Source: Alphaproteobacteria bacterium
GTDB lineage: Bacteria; Pseudomonadota; Alphaproteobacteria; Rhizobiales; Devosiaceae
NCBI GenBank assembly: GCA_018818925.1
Contig: JAHJQZ010000008.1
Location: 1 to 47,098 of the forward strand
Direction: 5' to 3'
Length of the DNA: 47,098 bases
Under the pieces are notes generated by a model. That model made no database searches. It was given only the letters and a program-made list of their open reading frames with translations, and was not told the DNA's origin. The first letter of the stretch is position 1; each line of letters begins with the position of its first letter. A program made the translations under genes and the position numbers. Shown here one piece after another: positions 1 to 9,774 of this stretch.

Positions 1-226
1 CGACAAGATAACCATGGCGAGTTCCTCTTCTTGAAGGGAACTCCATGATCAGAGCGCGGTCCCACCCCGCGCAAAGCGTTCGACTGTCACGGCTACCTCG
101 CCACCAGCACCCTCCCGCGTCAGCGGGTTCGTGCATTGGCGCGAAGCCGCCCTTCGTGAAGCTTGCCTCAATGCTGATCGCCTCGATCTCCAACGTCTGT
201 CCCGGCTCGACTGACTCCAGACGCAT
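1..226 (-). other. Open frame running off the window edge, possibly a frame-disrupted gene
   Basis: On the minus strand an ATG at 226 opens a frame that stays open to base 1. Its first 35 or so residues (MRLESVEPGQTLEIEAI...) look protein-like, with alternating charged and hydrophobic positions. Further on the plausible coding character moves to another frame, which ends in EVAVTVERFARGGTAL and a stop at 49-51, so a frameshift may separate the halves. I recognise no family. It lies downstream of the LysM gene terminator. It may be a decayed gene or chance; no function is proposed. Confidence 0.2.
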
Positions 227-262
227 GGCGTGCGTGCCCGGGTGGTCGCAGGCTCGCACATG

Positions 263-290
263 AAAAAAAAGGGCCGGGAAACCGGCCCTT
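263..290 (-). terminator. Rho-independent terminator of the LysM gene
   Basis: Reading the minus strand, AAGGGCCGG pairs with CCGGCCCTT across a TTTC loop and is followed directly by a run of eight T. It lies about 20 bases after the stop codon of the LysM gene. Confidence 0.85.
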
Positions 291-312
291 TCGATTTGGC
301 TCTAGGCGTCTG

Positions 313-1044
313 TCAGTCGACAATCTCGATGACGATGGCCTTGATATCAAGGGCTTGGCCCGAATTGGCAGGGTCCGGCTGGATGCCGAAATAGTCGCCC
401 TTTCCATCCTTCACCGGCTTCACATCGTATGTGAACGAGGCGCTTGAGGTCTCGCGGTCGAACCTGAGCTTCTTCCAGCCGCTCGTGCCGACATCATTGG
501 TCGAATACGCCACCTGGAAGGGGCCGTTTTTCGGGCTCGCCTTGCCGACAAGGGTGACGCGTATGGCATGGCCGCCGAGCTCGGTTTCGATGGCCTCGGG
601 AACAAGGAAAGCGATGGCGCCAGTCTGCTTGCCCGCCGTCGGGCGGGCGACATGACCGGCAAGACCGTATCCGCCTTCGGGCAGTGACGCGGCGGAAAAG
701 CCGTCCGGAACGATCGGGGTCGCACTCTGCACGAGATCGACGAGTCCGGCAGGAATGGGTGCTGCCACGACTTCAGACGCTTCGTTGTCGTCCGGAGCGC
801 CGTCGGCGGACGCGGCCTTCGCCGATTTGGGCAGGCTCAGCACCATGCCCGGCAGGATCAGATCGCATTTGCGGGCAAGGAGCTTCCGGTTTCGGGCGCA
901 AATCTCCTCCCATCGTTCGCCGTCACCGAGCGCCTGCTGGGCGATTTTGACGAGAGTGTCGCCGGGCATTACCACGATCGTTTCGGCGGCAGGCGCAGGG
1001 GAGGCGGCAAGGGCGAGGGCGAAAAGGGGAAATAGCTTTTTCAT
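313..1044 (-). CDS. Secreted LysM-domain protein
   Basis: This 243-residue protein starts with a typical Sec signal peptide (MKKLFPLFALALAASPAPAA). One LysM domain follows at about residues 21-70: ETIVVMPGDTLVKIAQ, then an ICARN segment and PGMVLSLP. LysM domains bind peptidoglycan or related glycans, so a periplasmic or wall-associated role is expected. The remaining 170 residues are a beta-rich region that I cannot assign, reached through an Asp/Ala/Glu-rich linker. The gene stands alone with its own terminator. The LysM call is firm; the function of the C-terminal part is unknown. Confidence 0.75.
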   Translation of the reverse strand: MKKLFPLFALALAASPAPAAETIVVMPGDTLVKIAQQALGDGERWEEICARNRKLLARKCDLILPGMVLSLPKSAKAASADGAPDDNEASEVVAAPIPAGLVDLVQSATPIVPDGFSAASLPEGGYGLAGHVARPTAGKQTGAIAFLVPEAIETELGGHAIRVTLVGKASPKNGPFQVAYSTNDVGTSGWKKLRFDRETSSASFTYDVKPVKDGKGDYFGIQPDPANSGQALDIKAIVIEIVD

Positions 1045-1359
1045 GGCAAATCTTTCTCGTGATCCGTGTCAGGGGATAAGCGCGGTTGCAGGGGTTTGTC
1101 CAAGCCCGGCGGACCGGGCGGCTTGAGCAGGAACGGCGGTCGACCGGCGGCATAAACGCGCCGCACCGTCCTGACGCTCGCGGCAACGCCTCAACGCCGG
1201 CGCCCGCAATTGCCGCCAAGGTAACCTCGTCCGGGGTCCCGATGCAAACCCGAAGTCCAGCGCTCGGCATCACGATTGCGCCGACGCGGTCGCGACAGGA
1301 CTTGGCGCGGAGACAGGACTGAACTACGGCAGGAACCAGGCCAGAGCTGGAACTTGCCC
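1045..1359. other. Intergenic region, no gene seen
   Basis: About 315 bases between the start of the LysM gene and the first codon of the agmatinase remnant. No convincing ORF, RNA or repeat was found. It presumably holds the promoter of the LysM gene (minus strand), but no clear -35/-10 pair can be picked. Confidence 0.5.
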
Positions 1360-2053
1360 ATGCCCTCGTAATCGATTGATCATGCCTTTGCCGTCCGCGA
1401 TCCGGCCTCGGCCGCCTCCGATCCGACCCATGCCGGGGCCCTGTTCTTCATGCGTCGGAAATATGCCAAGTCGCTCAGGGGCGTGGACGCGGTGGTCTGG
1501 GGCATTTCCTTCGACGCGGCGGTTTCCAACCGGCCGGGCGCGCGCTTCGGGCCGCAGGCGATCCGCCGTGCTTCGGCGATCCTCGACAACGATCCCCAAT
1601 ACCCCTTTGCGCGCGACCTGTTTGCGGGAATGGCGGTCATCGACTATGGCGACTGCCTGCTCGCCTACGGAAACCATCAGATGACGCCGGAAACGATCGA
1701 ACGCGAAGCGTCCGCCGGGGAGTTCAGGCGCTGCGCTGTTCGTTGCGCGGGCGGTAATTGGCGATCACGCGCTCGATGTGGCGGATGGCCTTGCCGGCAC
1801 CATCCTCGGCACGGAGTGCCTCTCCGATGTGGGCGGCATTGGTCAGGTAGGCGCGGTTGGTCGTGAGGTCGGCGAGGTTGTCGGCCAGGCTTTCATCGGT
1901 CAGGCGTCTGAGGCGCACCGGCGCCGAGCCGCAGCCGCGCTCGAAGACGCGGCGGCCTACGACGACGCCGACATCACTGCTATCGCCGGGGCGACGATCG
2001 CCATGCATTACCTCGGCCTTTTGGCACGGAAACGTGCGGGCCATGGCGGCTGA
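1360..2053 (+). pseudogene. Agmatinase/ureohydrolase remnant with core replaced by foreign DNA
   Basis: The 5' part, 1360 to about 1710, reads as the N-terminus of an agmatinase-type ureohydrolase: SIDHAFAVRDP, then DAVVWGISFDAAVSNRPG, RFGPQAIRRAS and VIDYGDCL. ATG at 1360 is followed in frame by TAA at 1369, a nonsense codon at position 4. The matching C-terminus (YDDADITAIAGATIAMHY, LGLLARK, stop at 2051-2053) reappears at about 1958 in another frame. The roughly 200 residues between, which carry the GGDH and DxHxD manganese ligands, are gone. In their place sits an antisense glycosyltransferase 3' end. The gene cannot make an active enzyme. Confidence 0.75.
1724..1957 (-). pseudogene. C-terminal fragment of a UDP-glycosyltransferase (second copy)
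   Basis: The last 77 codons of a glycosyltransferase, GRRVFERGCGSAPVRLRR to NYRPRNEQRSA and a stop. By eye 58 of 77 residues match residues 357-433 of the intact enzyme encoded at 3118-4419. Bases 1871-1926 are identical to 3265-3320 over 56 nt. No catalytic part or start codon is present. The fragment sits inside the agmatinase remnant in opposite orientation. Its overall divergence suggests that it came from a paralogue rather than from a fresh copy of the neighbour. Confidence 0.75.
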
Positions 2054-2088
2054 CAGGCTTCCTCGCGGCGGTACTAATTTCGCCTTGC

Positions 2089-2110
2089 ATCTAATTAGAG
2101 AACTATCTAA
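2089..2110. promoter_or_regulatory. AT-rich candidate operator/promoter of the sdpR-like gene
   Basis: An AT-rich spot in GC-rich DNA, 40-60 bases before the ArsR-type gene. It contains the perfect palindrome CTAATTAG (2091-2098) and the direct repeat ATCTAA at 2089-2094 and 2105-2110. ArsR-family autorepressors usually bind AT-rich dyads here. Binding is inferred, not shown. Confidence 0.35.
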
Positions 2111-2149
2111 ATATCGAACAGCAACCGAATACGAGGTGCTGGCCCGCCG

Positions 2150-2437
2150 ATGTCCCTGAACGCGGTGTTCGAGGCTTTGTCCCACCCGGTTCGCCGCCGC
2201 ATTCTCGCCCTGCTCAAGCATGGTTCGAAGTCGGCGGGCGAACTCGCGGCGGGCTTCGATCTGAGCAAGCCGACCATGTCCGTGCATTTCGCCAAGCTGC
2301 GCGATGCAGGGCTGGTGGAGGTCGATCGGCAGGGTACGAGCCTGATCTACTCGCTCAATGCGAGCGTGCTGGATGAGGCGCTGGCCGGCGTTCTCGATCT
2401 TGGCAAGTTCGGGGGGGCTGAAAAAGGAGACGCGTAA
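2150..2437 (+). CDS. ArsR/SdpR-family winged-helix repressor
   Basis: A 95-residue single-domain winged-helix protein. It has the family opening FEALSHPVRRRILALLK, the recognition helix region LSKPTMSVHFAKLRDAGLV and the wing VDRQGTSLIYSLN. There is no ELCVCDL metal motif, so this is not an arsenic or metal sensor of the usual kind. The stop codon overlaps the start of the next gene (TAATG), which implies translational coupling. In the known SdpR/SdpI arrangement the membrane partner sequesters the repressor when it is engaged by its signal, and the pair is autoregulated. That role is inferred from the pairing. Confidence 0.85.
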   Translation: MSLNAVFEALSHPVRRRILALLKHGSKSAGELAAGFDLSKPTMSVHFAKLRDAGLVEVDRQGTSLIYSLNASVLDEALAGVLDLGKFGGAEKGDA

Positions 2438-3102
2438 TGCCCATGCAGCGCATGATTTCACCGTTCAACTGGTTTCTGATGGCCTTGGTGGTGCTTGCCA
2501 CCGTAGCCGGTTTCGCGGTGGTGCCGCTGAATCAAGATCTGCCGGTCCATTGGGGCCTATCGGGGGAGGCGGACGGATTCGCTCCCGCGCCTGTTGCGCT
2601 GGCAATGCCGATCGGCATGCTGGTGGTGCTGATCGGGCTTTTCTACGCCCTGAGAGCTGCCCGGCTGCGGAAGGACTTCGAAAATGGCCGCTTCGTCATC
2701 GATGCCGCGTTGGGCGGCATCGCCGCAATCGCGCTGGTCATCATCGTGGTCACGGTACTGATCGGTCTTGGTCATTCGGTCGACATTCCGAGAGTGCTGT
2801 CGCTTGCCGTCGCGGCGATGTTCACCCTGATCGGCAATGTCTTGCCCAAGACCCGACCGAACTGGGTGGCAGGCATCAGGCTGCCCTGGACGTTGCGCGA
2901 TCCCGACAACTGGCAGCTGACCCATCGCTGGACGGGCAGGGCCATGGTGGTGTGCGGGCTCATCGCCTTTGCGATCGCAGCGATCGGTGCGCCGATCTGG
3001 GGCCTGATGGTGGCGGTTTTGGGCGCCGCCCTTCTGCCGGTGATGCTTGGTGTCGCCATCAGCTATGGCCATGCCGTGCGGCATGGCGGCGACGGCGCAT
3101 AG
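2437..3102 (+). CDS. SdpI/DUF1648-family integral membrane protein
   Basis: A 221-residue protein with about six membrane segments. The N-terminal DUF1648 signature is a hydrophobic helix followed by LNQDLPVHWGLSGEADGF. The SdpI-type segment GIRLPWTLRDPDNWQLTHRW precedes the last two or three helices. In Bacillus, SdpI gives immunity to the SdpC toxin and signals to SdpR; most homologues in other bacteria have no known toxin. No SdpABC genes are present here. The start at 2437 overlaps the repressor stop; a second ATG at 2443 is also possible. The gene ends 16 bases before the convergent glycosyltransferase gene. Confidence 0.85.
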   Translation: MPMQRMISPFNWFLMALVVLATVAGFAVVPLNQDLPVHWGLSGEADGFAPAPVALAMPIGMLVVLIGLFYALRAARLRKDFENGRFVIDAALGGIAAIALVIIVVTVLIGLGHSVDIPRVLSLAVAAMFTLIGNVLPKTRPNWVAGIRLPWTLRDPDNWQLTHRWTGRAMVVCGLIAFAIAAIGAPIWGLMVAVLGAALLPVMLGVAISYGHAVRHGGDGA

Positions 3103-3117
3103 TCGGAACAGACTGGA

Positions 3118-4419
3118 TCAGGCGCGGCGCTGCTCGTTGCGCGGGCGGTAATTGGCCAAGACCCGTTCGACATGCTGGATGGCCTTGCCGGTGCCGTTCT
3201 CGCCCGCCAATTCGCGGCCGATCCGGGCGGCGTTTTCCGCATAGAACCGGTTGCCCGCCAGATTGGCGAGGTTGTCGGCCAGGCTTTCATCGGTCAGGCG
3301 TCTGAGGCGCACCGGCGCCGGACCGCAGCCGAGCTCGAAGACGCGACGACCCCAGAAAGGCTGGTCGACCGTCTGCGGCACGACGAAAGTCGGCTTGCCG
3401 GCATGCAGGCCCGCCGCCGTGGTGCCGGCGCCGCCATGATGAACCACACCCGCGACATGGCTGAACAGCTTGTCATGCGGCGCCTGGTCGAAGGCGAAGA
3501 CGGTGTCGGGCAGGTGTTCGGGATTGATGCCGCCCCAGCCGCGCGCCACCACGGCGCGTCCGCCCCAGATGGCCATGGCATCCTTGAGAATTCGGGTGTT
3601 GCGTTCGGCCCCGAACGGCATCGAGCCGAAGCCGATATAGACAGGCGGCGGGCCGGCGTCGAGAAAGGCGCGGAATTCGCGCGAGGGCTGCCAGTTGGTA
3701 TTGTCGGGCAATGGCCAATAGCCGGTGACGACGGCCTCCTTGGGCCAGTCGCGCGGGCGCGGCGACACCGTGGTCGAATAGGCGTAGAGCGTGGTCAGGT
3801 GGCGCCCCTTGGTGTCCTTGAAAAACCCGCCCTTCTTGCGCCGTTCCAGCCCCATCAGCTCACGCCGCCACTTGTTGCGCGGCAGATCGTAATAGGCCTG
3901 CTGCAAAACGGTAACGGAATGAGTCAACTGGTTGAATGTCTTGCCGAAATCCGGTCCGTCATAGGCGCAGAATGGGAACTCGCTGGTGGTGGTCAGCGGC
4001 TGCAGCGCCATCATGATGACGGGGATGTCGAGCGCTTCGGCGATGTCGATGCCGAACGAGACGTTCATATTCAGCAAGATCAGGTCGGCGCCCTGGGCCA
4101 TGACCCAGGCACGGCGGGCGGCGTCGTCGAGGATGCGCTGGCCCTGGCGCAGAAGGGCCGGGCCGTTGATGAGCATGGACTGGCTCATCGCCTTTTCGAA
4201 GCGCGACTGATGCAGGAAATCGGCGATGGAGGGGCCGAGCGAGTGGAACTCGACGCCATACGAGGCGATGAGCGGCTCGAATTCCTCGGTGGCGCCGAAT
4301 CCCACCGAATAGCCATGCGCCTGCAACGCGACCGCCAGCGCCAGATAGGGCTGGACGTCGCCGCGCGTACCGATGGTGGCAAAGACAACGCGTTTCTGCG
4401 CTGTCGGCTCAGTGTCCAT
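3118..4419 (-). CDS. GT1-family UDP-glycosyltransferase, sterol/lipid glucosyltransferase-like
   Basis: A 433-residue GT-B glycosyltransferase. The N-terminal Rossmann domain opens with VVFATIGTRGDVQPYLALA (residues 11-29), the GTRGD loop typical of UGT80/UgtP-like and rhamnosyl/glucosyl transferases. The donor-binding C-terminal domain has YIGFGSMPFG (261-270) and the GT1 signature HHGGAGTTAAGLHAGKP (327-343). The likely reaction is transfer of a hexose from a UDP-sugar to a lipid, sterol or aglycone at the cytosolic membrane face. The acceptor cannot be read from sequence. No membrane helix is obvious. The gene is monocistronic. Its 3' end has a degraded second copy at 1724-1957. Confidence 0.85.
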   Translation of the reverse strand: MDTEPTAQKRVVFATIGTRGDVQPYLALAVALQAHGYSVGFGATEEFEPLIASYGVEFHSLGPSIADFLHQSRFEKAMSQSMLINGPALLRQGQRILDDAARRAWVMAQGADLILLNMNVSFGIDIAEALDIPVIMMALQPLTTTSEFPFCAYDGPDFGKTFNQLTHSVTVLQQAYYDLPRNKWRRELMGLERRKKGGFFKDTKGRHLTTLYAYSTTVSPRPRDWPKEAVVTGYWPLPDNTNWQPSREFRAFLDAGPPPVYIGFGSMPFGAERNTRILKDAMAIWGGRAVVARGWGGINPEHLPDTVFAFDQAPHDKLFSHVAGVVHHGGAGTTAAGLHAGKPTFVVPQTVDQPFWGRRVFELGCGPAPVRLRRLTDESLADNLANLAGNRFYAENAARIGRELAGENGTGKAIQHVERVLANYRPRNEQRRA

Positions 4420-4446
4420 TTGCGCCCCTCAGGCAAGAGGCGATAC

Positions 4447-4475
4447 GTTTACAAAGCGTGTCCATCCCGGTAAAC
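4447..4475. promoter_or_regulatory. Weak inverted repeat upstream of the glycosyltransferase
   Basis: GTTTAC at 4447-4452 and its complement GTAAAC at 4470-4475 are separated by 17 bases, 28 bases before the ATG of the glycosyltransferase gene. It could be a dyad operator, but six-base arms with a long spacer can occur by chance. Confidence 0.2.
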
Positions 4476-4530
4476 ATGCCGCCCGCAACCCTATTCAAAT
4501 ACCCAAAAGCCATACATTCGGGCAAGCGCA

Positions 4531-4671
4531 ATGATCAATTCGCCTCGGCATAGGTCGGAATCCCGTCGTGCCGCCGCCAAGGCCGGCGTAGCCGTCCAGG
4601 CCGCCATCAAGAGCGATGCCCTGACTTCGGTTGCATCGGCGGCAATGTCAAGGGCCGCCGCCGCGGCCTAG
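4531..4671 (+). CDS. Possible alanine-rich microprotein
   Basis: ATG at 4531 opens a 46-codon frame ending TAG at 4669-4671. The product starts MINSPRHRSESRRAAAKAG and ends in an Ala-rich tail (MSRAAAAA). It is basic at the N-terminus and helical in appearance. No good ribosome binding site is visible and I recognise no family. It lies in the 385-base gap between the glycosyltransferase and alaC, which otherwise holds only a short hairpin (GGGTC/GACCC, 4779-4792). A chance ORF is quite possible. Confidence 0.2.
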   Translation: MINSPRHRSESRRAAAKAGVAVQAAIKSDALTSVASAAMSRAAAAA

Positions 4672-4804
4672 CCGCGCAAACACTCCTCCTCCGCCTTCAT
4701 CGAAAACTCACCATATTTCCGCGATAGTTAAGCGCGTGACCTGTCGTTCTCCGATGTTGGAGAGGCGACGCCAGCCGAGGGTCGAACGACCCCTTGAGGA
4801 CAAA

Positions 4805-7053
<2,249 letters not shown>

Positions 7054-7055
7054 AT

Positions 7056-7073
7056 TATAGGAATAACCCTATA
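7056..7073. promoter_or_regulatory. Inverted repeat immediately upstream of hom
   Basis: TATAGG (7056-7061), six-base spacer, CCTATA (7068-7073): a perfect dyad in an AT-rich patch between the ldh stop and the hom start at 7085. There is no T tract, so it is not a terminator. Its place directly before a gene with a predicted N-terminal HTH-like domain suggests an operator, possibly autoregulatory. Confidence 0.4.
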
Positions 7074-7084
7074 AATCCTAGGCC

Positions 7085-8665
7085 ATGAATGACATCGCCT
7101 CCTTCCGCGCGACCGTCGAGGCCTTCCTGAGCACGCACGCGCTGTCGCCGTCCCGTTTCGGTTCCGAGATCGCCGGCGATCCGCAATTCGTCTTCGATCT
7201 GAGGGACGGACGCGAACCGCGCAGCGATACCCGTACCCGTATCCTCAAGGCGATGCAGGATTTCGCCGACGCGCGGGCCGGTTCGGTGGCGCCGTTCCGC
7301 GTCGGCGTCGCCGGCCTCGGTACGGTCGGCGCGGCGCTGGTCAGGATGCTGCTCAATGACCAGCCGATCGTGCTCAGGCGCGGCGGCCGGCCGATCGTGG
7401 CCACGCATGTGGCGGCGCGCAACCGCAACAAGGACCGCGGCGTCGACCTTTCCGGCTCGATCTGGATGGACGACGCGGTGGCGCTGGCGCGCGACGCCGA
7501 GATCGATCTGTTCGTCGAACTGATCGGCGGCGAGGACGGTCCGGCCTATGCCGCCATCAGGGCGGCCCTCGAGCGCGGCGTGCCGGTGGTGACCGCCAAC
7601 AAGGCGCTTCTGGCCAAGCACGGCGTCGAACTGGCGCGCATCGCCGAGGCGTCGGGAACGAGCATCGGCTTCGAGGCGGCGGTGGCCGGCGGCATTCCGG
7701 TGATCAAGACGCTGCGCGAGGGCCTCGGCAGCGCCTCGATCACGCGCGTTTACGGCATCATGAACGGCACCTGCAACTACATCCTGACGCGGATGGCCGA
7801 GTCGGGCGGCGGCCGCGACGGGCGCGGCAAGTCCGGGCGCTGGCCCGCCAACTACGACAACGAGGACGGGATGAGCTTCGAGGCCTGTCTCAAGGAGGCG
7901 CAGGAACTCGGCTATGCCGAGGCCGATCCGACCTTCGATGTCGAAGGCTATGATACGGCGCACAAGCTCGCCATCCTGACGACGCTGTGTTTCCAGACCG
8001 AAATCGCCCCCGGGCAGATGCTGATCGAGGGCATTTCCCACATCAACCAGGTGGATATCAAGGTCGCCGCCGACCTCGGCTACAAGATCAAGCTCCTGGG
8101 CATCGCCGAGCGCAAGCCCGACGGCGTCGAGCAAAGGGTGCACCCGACGCTCGTGCCCAAGAACTCGGCCATTGCCGGCGTCGACGGCGTGCTCAATGCC
8201 ATCGCGCTTGAGACCGACTACGTGTCGGAGCTTCTGTTGGCCGGGCCGGGGGCCGGGGGCGACGCCACGGCGGCATCGGTCTTGTCGGACATTCTCGACA
8301 TGGTGCGCGGCCACAAGGTGCCACCGCTCGGCGTGCCGGCCGGCCAGCTCAAGCCCTACCGGGCGGCGGCGATCCGCGCCCATGCCGGCGGCTATTACAT
8401 CAGGCTGCAGGCCCGCGACGTGCCGGGCGCCCTGGCCTCGATCGCCTCGCACATGGCGGCGGGTGGCATCTCGATCGAAAGCGTCATCCAGCGGCCGGAT
8501 CTTCAGACCCTGACCGGCGACGATGGCAGCTCCGAATTCCGCACCATAGTGATCATCACCCACGATACGACGGAGGATGCGGTACGCTCGGCCCTTGCCA
8601 AGATCGCCGGGGACGGGTTTACAAGCGGAATGGCCCAGCTCATCCGAATCGAGGCGCTCGGCTGA
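7085..8665 (+). CDS. hom: Homoserine dehydrogenase with N-terminal HTH-like domain and C-terminal ACT domain
   Basis: A 526-residue protein. Residues 71-435 are homoserine dehydrogenase, which reduces aspartate semialdehyde to homoserine for Met/Thr synthesis: NAD(P) motif GLGTVG (78-83), TANKALLAKHG (170-180) and AEADPTFDVEGYDTAHK (278-294). An ACT domain follows (about 436-525), as in feedback-regulated bacterial Hom. Unusual is the added N-terminus, residues 1-66: FLSTHALSPSRFGSEIAGDP, FVFDLRDGREP, TRTRILKAM. It resembles small HTH-like alphaproteobacterial proteins. A Gly/Arg-rich insert lies at about 240-262. A shorter start (ATG near 7253 or GTG near 7280) would remove the extra domain, but the frame is uninterrupted and domain-like throughout. 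Confidence 0.85.
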   Translation: MNDIASFRATVEAFLSTHALSPSRFGSEIAGDPQFVFDLRDGREPRSDTRTRILKAMQDFADARAGSVAPFRVGVAGLGTVGAALVRMLLNDQPIVLRRGGRPIVATHVAARNRNKDRGVDLSGSIWMDDAVALARDAEIDLFVELIGGEDGPAYAAIRAALERGVPVVTANKALLAKHGVELARIAEASGTSIGFEAAVAGGIPVIKTLREGLGSASITRVYGIMNGTCNYILTRMAESGGGRDGRGKSGRWPANYDNEDGMSFEACLKEAQELGYAEADPTFDVEGYDTAHKLAILTTLCFQTEIAPGQMLIEGISHINQVDIKVAADLGYKIKLLGIAERKPDGVEQRVHPTLVPKNSAIAGVDGVLNAIALETDYVSELLLAGPGAGGDATAASVLSDILDMVRGHKVPPLGVPAGQLKPYRAAAIRAHAGGYYIRLQARDVPGALASIASHMAAGGISIESVIQRPDLQTLTGDDGSSEFRTIVIITHDTTEDAVRSALAKIAGDGFTSGMAQLIRIEALG

Positions 8666-8786
8666 CGCCCGCGCCCGACGCAAGGCAGATATCGGCGCTA
8701 TTTGCTATGCATGCGTATTCAAAAAAGGTAGTGAATCCTGAGGGCGGCGCCCCGAGGGCAGGCCACATGCAGTCAGGGATATTTTC

Positions 8787-9770
8787 ATGAAGCTCGCAAA
8801 ACTGGTGGATACGCCGGAAACCTCGATCGTTTCCCGCAACATGACGCTCGAGGTGGTGCGCGTGACCGAGCGGGCCGCGGTAGCGGCGGTGAGCTGGCGC
8901 GGCAAGGGCGACGAAAAGGCTGCCGACCACGCGGCGGTCGAGGCGATGCGCGACGAGCTCGGACGCATCCCGATCAACGGCCGTATCGTCATCGGCGAAG
9001 GCGAGCGCGACGAGGCGCCGATGCTGTTCATCGGCGAGCATGTCGGGCGCGGCGACGGCTTGGAGGTCGACGTGGCGGTCGATCCGCTCGAAGGCACAAC
9101 GCTATGCGCCAAGAATCAGCAGGATTCCATGTGTGTCCTCGCCATCGCCGAACGTGGCGGGCTGCTGCACGCCCCGAACGTTTACATGGAAAAGGTCGCC
9201 ATCGGCCCAGGCTATCCGCCCGGCCTCATCGATCTCGACATGAGCCCGACCGAGAACGTCAAGGCGCTGGCTAGGGCCAAGGGCGTTCCGGTCAACGAAA
9301 TCTCGGTTTGCGTGCTCGACCGGCCGCGCCATTCCGCCATCATCGAGGAATTGCGCTCGCTCGACGTGCCGATCAAGCTCATTGGCGACGGCGACATCGC
9401 CGGCATCATCCATTCCGCCAATACCGAGGATTCGAGCATCGATCTTTATCTCGGTTCGGGCGGCGCGCCCGAAGGCGTTCTGGCGGCGGCGGCCATGCGC
9501 TGCCTGGGTGGCCAGTTCCAGGGGCGGCTGGTGCTCGACACCCCGGACAAGCGCGAACGGGCCGAAAAGCTCGGCATCACCGATTTCAGGAAGAAATACG
9601 CCGTCGAGGATCTGGCCGGCGGCGACGTGCTGTTCACCGCGACCGGCGTGACCGACGGTTCGCTGGTGGCTGGCGTCAAGGTTCGCAGCCGCGACGTGAC
9701 GACGACTACGGTCGTCATGCGCTCCTGGTCGGGCACCATGCGCTGGGTCACGGCGCGGCACCTGCGGTAG
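8787..9770 (+). CDS. glpX: Class II fructose-1,6-bisphosphatase
   Basis: A 327-residue GlpX-family phosphatase that hydrolyses fructose-1,6-bisphosphate in gluconeogenesis, metal dependent and cytosolic. Signatures are VIGEGERDEAPML (68-80), the metal-binding DPLEGT (99-104), and the later LIGDGDIAG and GSGGAPEGVLAAAA segments. Length agrees with E. coli GlpX (336 aa). The N-terminal 18 residues before MTLEVVRVTERAA are not conserved in my memory of the family, so translation could start at residue 19. It follows hom by 121 bases. Confidence 0.92.
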   Translation: MKLAKLVDTPETSIVSRNMTLEVVRVTERAAVAAVSWRGKGDEKAADHAAVEAMRDELGRIPINGRIVIGEGERDEAPMLFIGEHVGRGDGLEVDVAVDPLEGTTLCAKNQQDSMCVLAIAERGGLLHAPNVYMEKVAIGPGYPPGLIDLDMSPTENVKALARAKGVPVNEISVCVLDRPRHSAIIEELRSLDVPIKLIGDGDIAGIIHSANTEDSSIDLYLGSGGAPEGVLAAAAMRCLGGQFQGRLVLDTPDKRERAEKLGITDFRKKYAVEDLAGGDVLFTATGVTDGSLVAGVKVRSRDVTTTTVVMRSWSGTMRWVTARHLR

Positions 9771-9774
9771 GCAT

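Noticed and set aside
3172-4473. A 433-codon plus-strand frame opposite the glycosyltransferase
   Set aside because: It mirrors the real gene and has repetitive Arg/Gly/His composition; the minus-strand product carries complete GT1 motifs.
7055-8683. A 542-codon antisense frame over hom
   Set aside because: Typical high-GC antisense shadow; composition is Arg/Asp/His-rich and the plus strand encodes an intact homoserine dehydrogenase.
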